64,000 nucleotides of DNA. Source: Pegea sp. RAD2-039. Its lineage: Eukaryota > Chordata > Thaliacea > Salpida > Salpidae. Shown piece by piece: positions 34,366-46,700 of this stretch. Within the stretch, counting starts at the first letter, position 1. Every line of letters begins with the position of its first letter. The notes under the pieces were generated by a model. It was given only the letters and a program-made list of their open reading frames with translations. It searched no databases and was not told the origin of the DNA. The stretch covers positions 372,001 through 436,000 of the forward strand of contig JAQGEQ010000305.1 of NCBI GenBank assembly GCA_034620365.1, in the 5' to 3' direction. The translations under genes were made by a program, and so were the position numbers.

Positions 34366-37300
34366 TTCATTCTTTTTTTCTTTTTATTACACGCTTGCCA
34401 AGCAACTAACAGAAATCTTTCTCAATTGCTTCTTTTCTCTAAAATCAAAAGCTATTAATAATTGCCTTGTATACTTCATATTATCACATAATTAAACATT
34501 TTGTAAACATTTTATCGAACGAATCAATCTTTTGTTTGATTTTTTTGTCAACTTAACCAGATATTTTTCAACAAAATGTATCTAAAAAATAGTCTCTTGC
34601 ATCAAATAACCACTAAAATTGGAAATAGTGCAGATATTACAAAAAAAAGATAATTAATAAAGAATAAGAAAAATTTCTTTAAAGATATCTTGATCAAATT
34701 TAATGCTGGTAAAAATAATTACCATAGAAAAACCGAAACATTAAAAGTCATCACCAAAGTTTATTAAATATTTGTTTTTTATTATTTGTTGTTTGATATT
34801 TCAACATAAGAAATATAACTTTGTTTTTCAGAATTAATAAATTGTTCTATAAGTAGACAGAAACCAGTATTCTTAAAATACTTAAAAATTATTATTTTTA
34901 AGTCAGCTGAGCTATATATATATAAAACGTTTTCTGGTTTATGAAAAAAGGTCAAGACATGAACAGCTGTAAAATTAGAGTTTTACTATAAAAAGTAACT
35001 AATTCTGATTAACTAAATTATATAACTAATATTTTTATAGAAATTTTTGCCTTGTCATATAAAAATGCTTCAAAGTTACAAGCAACTAAAATCTTGTTAC
35101 TAAAACTATTTTCTCCTAAACATAAGCCTTCCCATGTCAAACAATATCTTGAAACTCATGATAGCTTACGCACGATATAAGATAACCAACTGTACTATAG
35201 ATTTAAGTTAAAATACTGCTTTCAAACTCTCTACATCAGTAGCTCTAACTTTTAAGTCCTTGAATCTAGAAGGTTTGAACCCTTTTATGCTTTTTGAAAA
35301 CATCTTTTATATTTTGCTAACTAAATTTAGATTGTATAGATGTTCTTCTTATATAAAAGAGCTCTTACACTCATGAGGTGAGTCCTGCTAGTAACAGAGT
35401 TCATCACCAACAACAAATCTTCTTTTCAACAATAACATCTTTCTTAGGGGCACTTAAGTTCTTCTACCCTCCCTGTCTGCAGCTTTTTACCTGCTTACAC
35501 ATTTACAATTGCCTAATACTAATAAAATATAATTTGATGATACGATTTAAATAATGTTTATATTGAATTTACTGATTCAAAGCTTTCCTACAGTGTCTGA
35601 AAACATAATAGAACATTTCCAATCTAGAGGCAATTTGCTCATTTAAAAAATCAACTAGATTTAAAAACGTAGTTTCCGTTTTAATAGTTTCCTTGTTTCA
35701 TTAGTCATTTTTTAAAGTATTAATCGCTTATTTATTTTAAGTTTTTTATCAGCAACTTCTAACGTAACAAACAGTTACTCAAATTATTCGTAATTTCTTT
35801 TTCTATCTTGGAAATAATTGCTTAAGAAAATTTGTTTGTATTTCAGTCTTCTATTTTCGGATACTAATCATTTATATTCAAAAAAGGTCACCACCAAATC
35901 AAAATAGTTTTTGGTTTTTTTTAATCGATTAAATACTATAAATGTTTTTCAAATAATTACACAAAAGCTTTACAAAGGTTTAAACCTTTAAAAAATATTT
36001 AGCTCACTGCAATTTTTTCAATAAGTTTCTAAAATAAGAATATAGCGTGACATTTGTGACTTACTAGGTAATGACTTCATTTAAACAGAAATAAAATAAG
36101 AATCATAAAATAGAAAGAGAGAGAGAGAGAGTTTGTGAAAATTGTGTTCCATTAATGAGCTACTTGTTTCAAGAGTTTGTTTAAACTTACAATAATTAAG
36201 ATACAAACGTTGATCCTTGAGATGAATATATATTATTCAAGTATATATAAGTTATAATCAATTATATAAAAGAAACTAAAAATTGGAGTCTTGTTAATTA
36301 AAATAGAAGTGAAGAAAACATATGAGTCTGTTGAAAAACTAAAAAGAATTATTTGAGTATCACTTTAGTATTTAGTTCTAAATGATAAAATAGATAAGTA
36401 CCGACAATTAACGTAGTAAATGAAATTCTATTTGAATATACAAATAGGTTAAAATACAAATGGAAAAGTATAAGAATTTTGACGAATTTCTATTTGATAA
36501 AAAAGAATCAAAAAGTCTCTAGTGAGAAACTTTTAAGGATTTCAACTAAAAAAATTCTACAAACTTTTTCATCGATTGTAATTGGTCAAAAATATATTTC
36601 ATTATATGAATATAAGAACAGTAACAATGAAAACGTTTTGGTTTATGTTTATGAGCTTTAATTACATTTTCTTGAGCTCAATAATTTATAAAGTTCTGAA
36701 AATTCTTCTTCAGAATTTATTTTTTTCTAAACCTATGAAAGTCTGGAAAGTTTACTAAATAAGGTTGGATTATACAAAGAAAAATCCAATCGAATTAACT
36801 ATTAGAAAAGCTAAAAATATTTTCAGATACTCTTTAAAACTATTCTTTTCAAAATTAATTCCAATTATTAAAATCCAATCGAAGAAAATAAATAAAGAAA
36901 AAATTAACAGTTTAAAATACTTTTATTGCAACTATAATTATTATGTGGTTTTTTTGAATGTATGACACCAAGTATTGAAACATTTATTCAACAAGTAAAA
37001 ATATTTAACTAAATATTATTTTATAGACTTTTTGGAAAAACTGAGGCAAAAACAAATAAACTTTTATATTTATCTGATCCCTCCAATGTTTTAATGAAAC
37101 TTCAAGTTTTAAGATTAATTTGAAAATTAATGATTTTTGTTGTCCAAATAATTTATTTACAAAATAAACTCATTAAAATGTTATATCTTATTTCAATTTT
37201 ATTTTTTAATCATTTTAAATTTCTAGAAATTTATTAAATTTATTTATTAAAAGAATAATTTGAGATTATAGAAGATAATGAAAAGATAAACAGCTGAAAA

Positions 37301-39867
37301 ATACGAAAATTCTGATTGAATGAAATTACTAAAAACTAAAATATGTGTTTTAAACACTAATTGTCGAATTTTATTCGATTTCAAATTTATTTTGAATATT
37401 TTCAATCTAAAATTGAAATATGTACAGATGTAAATACTAAGTTTTTACTTTGTGCAAGTGAAAATTTGAAAAAGATGAATTGATCGTAATTCATTACCTG
37501 ATATGTTACGTTAAAAAACACCTTACGCAAAAAATCCACCACAGTCTTCTAATCTATCAAGCTTTCTTTTTTAGATCAAACGACGTGAACTATTCTAGAA
37601 AATGTCTTGCGAGTATTAAATCATCTTTATTTTACGTCAAACAACGTAAATTTTAGCATAAGATATCAAAACAATCCTTTATAAGTTTATTTATAAACAA
37701 CTCTCGTGTTTTTCTACGTAAAGGAACTTTCAGATATTTTTATCAAAACATTTCAAATAAATTTCTCCACGATTGCAAGTTACCAAAGAACTTGTGAAAT
37801 AAATTTAGATAATCTAATTATAGTCCAAATTTGTTTTTAAGACCTTTCTACACGGATATCAGATAGAAAAGTCGAGCTCCGTATTTTTCTCGATTTTTTT
37901 GGTTCAAGCGATTGTTTTTATGGGTTTGTTGTCTCTATCAATTTTGTAAATTAGAATTGTTGAAAAGATCTTTTCTCCTATGAAAGTTGATCTGATATTA
38001 AACAAAAATTTTCGATAATTAGTGAATCAGGAACTAATTGAATTTTGCTCATTTTGAAAATGAGAAAATAAATTTATGTTTTTGTTTTTTATTGAAAATT
38101 TCATCTTAATTGTACAATTTTGGCCATTTAGATTATTCACTATTCATTTTTATTCGGTATTGATATCAAAATTAAGGTTAAAATTCAAATTCAAAATTGT
38201 TCATTTACATATTGTATGTTTTATTCATTAACATAATTGTAAATGATGTAAACCTAATTTTTATCATTTTTAAAATTTCTCATCAAAATTTTTATGACAT
38301 ATTTCAAAATTTAATTTAATTTGAAATTATTATAAAAATTTATTCAAAAAATTAGAAAATATGATGAATTATCAAATTTAGTCTCCATCTTTATAAAGAT
38401 TAAATCTTTGGTGATATCATATCTTTAATCATTTTTCATTCACTTGTTTTCATGACTTAAATTTATCATTTATTCTTCATTTGATTTGAAATTGTTGACT
38501 GTTTGTTTTTCGATGAATTTTGAATTTCTTTTTGATATCAATCTTGTTTATTTAACGAATATTTTTCACAATTGAAAAACTAACAACATCAAGGTTTCGA
38601 CATTGACATTTTTCTATTAATAGGCTTTTAGTTATCTTTCTATATTTGAACAAATAAACTTTTAATAAAAACTTTGTAGAATCTAATTTTTCTTTAGAAC
38701 AATTAGAGTTTTCAGTTTGTTTTCTTGATTTTCAATTTATTTAATTTAATGTTTTTTGTATTTTGAAGAGTTCAAAAATTTACCTATAAGCTCAAGAATG
38801 ATTCTGATTAGATTTTACATAAAAAGTTGGAATCCAAACCAAATGATAAGTTATTTTGAAAATATCTTTTTAATTCATTCAGAAATTAGAACTTCAATTT
38901 TTCAATTATTGTCCAAATTATTGTCTCAATATGATTCATGAAAAACTATCACTTGGATGTTGAAAAACGGTTTGATTATTTTTAAATTTGCAAAGAGAAG
39001 TGACTTTAAAGAGTAAAATGACTTTTAAACTTGATTTCTTACTTTAACGAGAAACAAAAAATATTAAAAGAGCCTCCAACATGAAAACAAGACTCTTCTA
39101 AAACAAAATACTTAAAGAGAGTTATTATAAACCTATAAATAGTAAAAATGTTTCTAAATCATAATTATTAAAGACTGATATGAGAGTTTGTTGTTGGTTA
39201 CCTTCAAAATCACCCAAAAAATGACTTATAAACAACGTAATGAGCTAATCTACCAACTTGATAGAAGAACATATTCATTAGCTTGATATACTCAACTTAG
39301 ATTGATGTTTTGTCGAATGCAGCTGTTTCAAATCTACCAAAAAGTACAAGATTCATTGGTTGGTAAATATCAACTCTATATATTTATGTTCTAGCTTGGA
39401 GGTCTTGCAGCTTAAGGTACTAGTTTGATCTGATTCCAATTTAAATACTCTTTGTGTGATTTGAACTTTGGTTATTGGTATAACAAATAACAGTCCATGA
39501 TAGACTACTGAGTAGAATAACAGGTTTGAAAAGTGTCTTGAGCTCTCCTAATGCTGTTAAGAATTACATACCAAGTCACTTAAAGAACAAAATCAAATTG
39601 TAGAATAAAAAGATTAATGAAGTTGCATACTTGGTAAAAACTTAGATATTTTTAAATTCTTTTATATCAGAACAAATATTCCAAGAATATAATTTCAATT
39701 TACCTTAAAATCTATTTTGAATAAAACTTGAAGTATCATTCATGAAAAATAGAGTTAAAAAACTAACTATTGAGAAAGTTTATTTTTACAGTTTTTATTG
39801 AGAAATGAGCAAATTGCAAAATCTTTGTGAAAATATTCTCCTAACTAGTACAAGAGTGTCACCCAGC
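34366..39867. other. Gene-poor AT-rich region
   Basis: Open frames here (for example 36479-36661, 36765-36965 and 38756-38941 on the + strand) are made of AT-rich codons and lack recognisable motifs. A (GA)n microsatellite lies at 36116-36131. The patch 39180-39560 is slightly more complex and may be old transposon sequence. I can support no gene. Confidence 0.4.
36116..36131. repeat. (GA)n microsatellite
   Basis: About eight GA dinucleotides in a row in otherwise unique AT-rich DNA. Confidence 0.9.
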
Positions 39868-40237
39868 GATATTTATTTATTTATTTATTTATTTTTATAA
39901 TTGCGATAAAGGGGTCCTGAAGAGGACACCTCCCGCTAACACACATTCTCATAAGTAATATAAATTAAGTTAGAAATATAGAAAACAAAAGATGTCACTC
40001 ATGGCATTTCGGTAGTCTTTGAAGCATTTTACAGTGAATGATAGAATGTTAATAATATAAAAAAGGGGAAAAATCACAGTTTCGAAATGGAAATGTTGGC
40101 AATGTTATAACGGTTCAACCTCTGCTTGAACAACGCAAGTGATTCTGTCATGGCAATGTCTGATGGTAGCTGGTTCCAAATACTAATCGTGCGGTATGAG
40201 GAAAAATTTGCTCTGATTAATGTATTTGTAATTTACA
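39868..40237 (-). mobile_element. 5'-truncated LINE (CR1-like) 3' end
   Basis: Read on the minus strand, an uninterrupted coding end runs from about 40237 to a TGA near 40078. It has RANFSSYRTISIWNQLPSDI and then SLALFKQRLN, the classic end of LINE ORF2 ('R.NFF.YR....WN.LP......SL..FK..L'). After a short 3' UTR with GTGTTAGCGGGAGGTGTCC it ends in a (AAAT)n tail at 39868-39896. This is the best preserved LINE copy in the window and is truncated at the 5' end at about 40237. Confidence 0.75.
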
Positions 40238-40399
40238 AAATATCATATAATAATATTCAACTTGATGGAGACAAATGATAATCTTTTTCTGACTTATTAG
40301 TGACAGTTATCAAGCATTTTTGGAGTTTAGGAAAAAAACACTATCTTGTTAAAGTCGATAGCGAAAATATGTTTTATCATAAGTTGAGAGTAAGTATGT

Positions 40400-40560
40400 G
40401 ATCGCTAAACATAATTTTCATAATTTCCGTTTTACAAATGCTTCTACAGTTTTCTATTTTTCTGTAATCTTAAATTGTGATACCTAAGACCTTCCAATTA
40501 CCTCTGTACTTGTAATATTTGGTTTTTGTCACTGGCAGCCACGCATTGAATAAATAAATT
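40400..40560 (+). mobile_element. LINE tail fragment
   Basis: Ends with GTCACTGGCAGCCACGCATTG followed by AATAAATAAA, similar to the end of the relic at 32400-33025. No coding part remains that I can read. Orientation is inferred from the tail. Confidence 0.3.
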
Positions 40561-41503
40561 TACAAAAAGGTTACTTAATGTAATTTACTTTCATACCACA
40601 CCAACAACCTAAAGTAATAGTAATCTAACTACATAAATAGACAATCAACAATACAAAAATAATTTATTTTTCTTTTTTATTTCAATTTCTATAATTTTTC
40701 CGATAAAACTAGAATAAAAAAGGCAAAAGAAAAACACAAGAAGTAAGAAGCAAAAAAATTGTCACTCGAAAGATAAACAAACTTTTATTTCAAACTTTTT
40801 CAAACAGTTTTAATGACTTTAGAAAAAACAACAAATTAAACTTTTGAAAATGTTGAAACACAAGTAGATAATTGTTTTCTAATAACTTTGGTTATGTAAA
40901 GAAATTGTTGAAAGATTTTCTAAAACCTAATTCACTAAAATTCGTCTTCCAGAAAACGCGAACTTCATTAGAAAGATTTTATTGTCTGTTATAATCTGTT
41001 GAAAGAAGTTTTTGAAGAAAATTTGTAAAAATTGAATATTGATTCTAAAATTTTTTAAAACTTTATTTTAATACAGTATTATAATAAAAACAAAAAAAAG
41101 TAAAATCAATAATTTTTTACTAAATTTTTTTTAAATTTATTTTTTACTGTAGTCACTCAGGGTAAGGTTATCAGACTTTATCGTAAATTATCTATAAGAT
41201 CCAATCTCTATGAGTTTTTGTTGGATTTGAATTCTGGCTTTTAGAAAGTAAATCAGATATATTAACAAACCTCAAACCAAGAATATTTTTATCACTACAT
41301 TACTACTAAATGTTATTATCTTGATAATTTAACAAAAACCTTAAAAATCTTTAAAAATCAATTAATTACTTACATTGAATTATTTTGATGAAAATGATGA
41401 AGATAAATTTGAAACTTTTTGATTAATTTCATTTTTTCTTTTTAGAAAATTTCTGTAATTTGAATAAAATGAAAATCAACTGAAAATAAGTTGTGAAAAT
41501 CGG
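40561..41503. other. AT-rich spacer
   Basis: Nothing recognised; it precedes the 3' end of the minus-strand PKI-like gene. Confidence 0.5.
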
Positions 41504-42354
41504 TCACTTTGTTTTGGGACTGTCATTATTCATTGAACTGAATTTCTCCTTGTGCAAAGTTTCTATGTGGATTTTATTGAGCTTCAGCAGAAGCTGGTGA
41601 ATCTTCTGAAATCAAAAATTGAATTTAAGTATTTTACATGAAGTAAAACGGTAATCGAAAATTTTCATCAAAAAATATCAGTTTGTAATAATTGAGTTTG
41701 GATAAAGAATGAATTATTTTAAATTCTAAATTCTAAAAAAAACTGTGATTAGTTTAAAGATTAAACTTCATTTCTTGCTCTTGACAAGATAAGAGTTTTT
41801 CTTCTCTTGTTTTTATATCTGAAATTTTAGTTGATGATAAAATGATTTTTACTCTTCCAAATTTATCAAATAAATCTGAATATGAAAGATTTTATTAAAA
41901 GATTAAGAGAAAATTTAAAGTTATTGAATTTAGTTTTTAAGTTTAACTTAATTTTTGATAATCAAACAGCAAAAAATTTAATTTCAAAATTTAAACGATA
42001 GCAAATATTCAAATTGAATAAAAATGTTAATTTGCTTTAAAATTCTCTGCTCTAAACACTTTGTGTTGTTTTCAGTCAAATTAATTCGTTATTCAGAAAT
42101 ATTTTCTCTAATTAACAATAAAATTATACTTGATCATTTTTTTATATTGTTCTAAACCAAAATTGTACAATTTAAGCTGTAAGATATGTTTTGTTTCATT
42201 CTATTCAGATAAATGTTTAACAAGATACAACATAACAAAATATTATTTAAACTAAAATTACATTTTCTGCTTCATCAGAAGGTATCAAAGCATTTCTTCT
42301 ACCTCGACGAAGAGCACACAACTGAAAGATTTCATCTTGGGTGATTTTAATCAT
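41504..42354 (-). CDS. cAMP-dependent protein kinase inhibitor-like (PKI) micro-gene
   Basis: A two-exon gene of 64 codons: 42354-42262 (31 codons) and 41605-41504 (33 codons plus TGA), with donor AAT|GTAATT and acceptor TTTCAG in phase 0. Seen: an acidic start with Phe, then the pseudosubstrate-like LRRGRRNAL. PKI proteins have F..SGRTGRRNAI here, which blocks the PKA catalytic subunit. About 15 residues later is HQLLLKLNKIHI, at the place of the PKI nuclear-export signal (LALKLAGLDI) that carries PKA out of the nucleus. Human PKIA is 76 residues with the same order. The first Arg pair differs (RRG against GRTG), and the Thr is lost. A 5' non-coding exon is likely, because CAG occurs a few bases upstream of the ATG. 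PKI is conserved mainly in these two motifs, so the call rests on both motifs in the right order. Confidence 0.7.
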
Positions 42355-43777
42355 TGAAAAAATCTGATTGATTTAGATGATAAAACAATTTCTCAAAAAA
42401 ATTATTCAAATTCACCAAGCTGACGAATAAAGAGAAAAAGTTATGAGAAATGTTTTTTGAATCGCGTAAAATTATCTCAAGTATTCTTATCAACTTTCTG
42501 ATCAATTATTTGAAATAAATTTCTATCAACTACATGAGAATATAGAACAATATTTTAGATTAATACTTTGAATAAATCAAATAAAAACTAACAAAAATGT
42601 ATTTATTAATAAAAGAAATATTCTTAGATTTTCTTTAACCTAATAATATTTAGATAAAAAATAAACTTAAGTTAGAATAAAAACTATTTATGTATATACC
42701 AATAATAACATTTATTTAAATCTTACAATCAAAATTAATTAGTAATAACTATATAAAGTTTACAACAATTTAGAAAAAATCGAAAAATAATTTATTAAAG
42801 TGGTTTTAATTAAAGTTTTCATGTATTTACACAACTTAAAAAAATATATTGGCAACACTTAGTTTAAAAGTGATAAATAATTTGAAATAAACCTTAAAAT
42901 TAGTTTAATAAAGTTTTATTTAATCTTATAGAAGTAAAAGAAAATTATAAATAAAAAAAACTTCTGTTAAAAACTGCAAATACTGATTCATATTTTCTGC
43001 TCTCCTCTCTTCTGCGATTTCTTAAAATGAAACTGCAAACTCAAATTTGAAAAAACTCAACATACTGATAAGAATCTTTTTCACGATAAAAAGAATTTTG
43101 ACAAAATCTATTTCAGGTCTTCAACTTTTTCATTCTAGTAATCTTTTACTTGAAAATCAATATTACAATTTTTCCATACATAAGTTTTAATCTAATAGTC
43201 AAAAATATTAACTCAAATGAAAAATCTGAATTCTATATGATTTTAAAATCTTATACTATCTGATTATTCTAACTTCTGAAAGTACATTTTGAATCAATTC
43301 TAATAGTACTTGATTTAAACATTTGTAATCAGTGTTTCTAGAATTAACTTCATAAAATTAAAAGATACAGTCGTTACTGGACTAATAGATGAAAATGCTT
43401 TGAAAACGGTGTAAGTTAGTTTAGAAGAATCTGTTTTACAAAAATAAATTTATGTAGATAATCCAGCTTAGCTTTCAGTTTCAAAGTCTAACTATTATTA
43501 TAGTTTTAAAAATATTTGAAACTTGATATTTTTACGAAACTATTTCTTTAACTTAAAACTGTTATCAAGAAATTTATTTCAAAATACGAATCAAAAATTT
43601 AAATTGCAAAAAAATAAAAATTCTAGTTGATAATGAAATAGCACACAGCAATATATAAGTTGAAAATTTCCAATTGACTACATCAGGTAAATTGATCAGT
43701 CTGAAGACATAAAATATAAAACAACAAAAAGTTATTGAAAAAAACAAAATGATTGAAAAAAAGATTGCACATGAAGA
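42355..43777. other. AT-rich spacer
   Basis: Between the 5' end of the PKI-like gene and the 3' end of SNX25. No coding exon or repeat recognised. Confidence 0.5.
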
Positions 43778-46700
43778 TCAAACGCGGATTTGAGGGAAGA
43801 GGCTCTCAATCGTGTCAGCAAACAAATTCTGAAGAAAAAAAGTCATTAGTAAATAAAAATTGAAAACAAAAACTGACAAAAATCAGGTGTTTGTTGAGAC
43901 GTTTATCCTGAAGGGAGAAGAAGATCTTAAGGAAGCCTCTTCGGGTGTTTTCGTGTCCCAGCATCGTACTTATGACCTCAGGGATGCTGTCTAGGATCTT
44001 CATCTTCAACTCATCTCTAGTTTTCTCTTTCTCCTTTATTCAAAATCTGTTTTTTTCAATTGGAAATACTTTTTTTCAACTCACTTCTGGTGTTCTGTGA
44101 TATTCATCAGCTTGTGACAACTTTCCATCTGGCCAAAAAGATTGAAGAAATGACGTCATATAGAAGCAGATCATCTTCTGTGACGTCATCCATTGACACA
44201 TCTCGCGTAGCTGTCTGTACAAATCAGGTAAATGTAAAAATTGGTCACCAATTACAACAACCAACCGATCGATGCTTCTCCCGAACGCGATTCGAACGAA
44301 CATGACGATCGAGTGTCGAATGAAACGAAAGAATCCGGTTAACTCAAAGATCTCACTAATCAGTAAATAAGCTTGCGATGCAACCGAGTCTTTGGAACTG
44401 AAAAGAAGATGAATCAGTAAAGAAAAGATGAAGAGATGAAAAACGAACAACTCTTCATCATCGCTGCTGTCGGAGTTTAATGTCTTTTCCGCTGAGATCC
44501 ATTTGAAAAGATCATTTTGATGAGATTCTAAAGATTTTAGATTTGTTAAATCATCAGGAGATAAAAAATTGAAGATAATTTCACTAGATCTTAAATCTTC
44601 ATCCTACAAAAGATCAAAATTCAAAGATCAACATCCAAAGATCAACATCCGGACACCTTCATCACTTTCAAAAGGAAAACATCCAGTTCTTGTCTTGAGT
44701 TGCTCAAAAATTTTTGATTAAAACCCAAAAATCGGAAAATCGGAATCTTAGGAAGACTCCATTGTTTCACCCAATCACTACACTGAAAATCGAAGATAAA
44801 GACGCGAGAAACGATGACGTCATCACACCTCTTTCAGTTGCTCGTGAAGTTCGTAAAAATCTTTCAAACTGCGTTCAACTGACCACCCAGTGACGTCATC
44901 GCCGCCTTTTAGCGACTCATCCGTTACATGAATCGTGACGCAATAATGAAGATTAGAGGCAGCTCCGGAGGATGCTGTGATGACAAAAGTGATGCGCGCT
45001 GATGACGTCATATCGAGTTTACCTGAAGTTGGCGATGTAAAGCTGTTTGTGATGAGGACTTTCCATTTTGAGATATTTTTCCACCAGATGTTGCAACGCT
45101 CGACACAAAGTTGAAGTCGACACTTGCGGCGCTGTAGCAATCCGATCTCATCGATCAGCTGATTAGTCATCTGTGAAAATCATTCAAGCATGACGAGCAA
45201 ATTATTATTTGAAATAATTTGAAAAGAAAATCACTTTTGGAACTGAATTGTTAATACTCGATAACGCTTGAGCTTTATATTCTAATTTTTCATCAATTTC
45301 TTTGATCTCTTTCAACAACTCATCCGAAGAAGTTTGATTTGTTATCACTAGAGGGCGATGTTGAGCTGTATCTTCTTCATCTTCAATATGACTTCCAATG
45401 ATTTCGAATAATTCTAGCATCAATTCATTCGTGTAAATATCACTGACGACGAATGAAGGGTAGTGATCGGTTTTCAACAAGTCGTACACCTACAGGATTG
45501 TAAATAACAAATTGAAATCAATAAATTGCTGGAACCTGCTTCTGGATGTAGAAGAAGTCACTTGGAGGTTTATTACCGACAAGACACTCTTGCATCCCAC
45601 TCAAAGTGGATTTGTCGACAGAAATTGAGATGAATTCTGTTGAGGTACTGATGATGTAGGCCTGGTATGAATGAGCAATAATCTTTGCAAGATCTTTCCC
45701 CGCCGGTTTGTTCAATTTGATAAACTCCATCTAAAAGATCTGATAAAGATGAAGATCAAAAGATTTTATTAACAACCTGCTCCCAAAATTTTAATAATTG
45801 AGACTTGTTAATCTTGCGAAGATATTTGAGCAAATAACTCCTTGCGATTGCTGAATTCATGATCTCTTCAAAAGAGAGAAGCTGCAAGATCTCAGATTTC
45901 ATAAAATAGAAAAATTATTTCCAAAAATTTCACTTTTTGATCTTTAGAAACTTCGGAGTTTGAATCTTCACATGAAAAAATTGATCCATAATCTTTACCT
46001 CCCAGCTCCCTGAGGTTCGCTCAGATTTAATCAAATTAGAAACTAACCAATCACGAGCTACCTGATTTTCTTCTCGCATTGTTGCTTAGCAACCTGACAT
46101 TGATTGATGTACCTCTTCAAATTACGAGTGATCAATAATTCACCCTTTAAAGATTTCAATCTTCAGATGAAGATCATTAAAGATTTTTCTGACCTTATCA
46201 TGACTACGAGGAGTCTTCCCACTTTTATTTCCATCTTTTTTTAAACTATTAATCGTTGTAGCTTGAAGCACTTCAGAGCAGATCCTCATTCTGAAAGAGA
46301 TTCCTTCAATTAGTTGAGAGAGTTTGTGGAAATCCGAGTAAATGCCTGATTTCAATCAACTCTTCCAAATTTTCACATTTATTGATAATTTTTATGAAAT
46401 CTTCATAAGTAGCTGCGTATGAATATGTCCGAACAAGATCTTCTTCACTCAGATCTCTTTGTTTGAAATAATTTAATAAAATTTGATTGATGTAATCTGG
46501 CTCACAAAGCAAGTCAACCAACTTCATCAAAACTGAAATTAATCAAATTATCTAAAAAAAATTTTCAAATTTATTTGACCCACCTAATTTTGACAAGATT
46601 TCTCTTAAGATGTATCTCATACTGCTCATTTGAACATCTTCATCTGAAAGAACAAGGGTGATGAAGTAATCACTGATTAATCCGAGATACTCTTCCTCTG

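Noticed and set aside
36479-36965. Two 60-66-codon frames on the + strand that look alike in style
   Set aside because: Similarity is only shared AT-rich codon composition (Ile, Lys, Asn, Tyr, Phe); no real alignment and no splice context.
38756-38941. 61-codon frame (ISSRMILIRFYIKSW...)
   Set aside because: No ATG at the true start of the frame, no partner exons, no family recognised; could be chance.
39870-39896. (ATTT)n array as an independent microsatellite
   Set aside because: It is the 3' tail of the minus-strand LINE fragment.
46115-46143. A 31-nt intron in SNX25 between 46144 and 46112
   Set aside because: An alternative donor (AAG|GTCAGA at 46193) gives a normal 79-nt intron, phase 0, and better homology to the RYINQ region.
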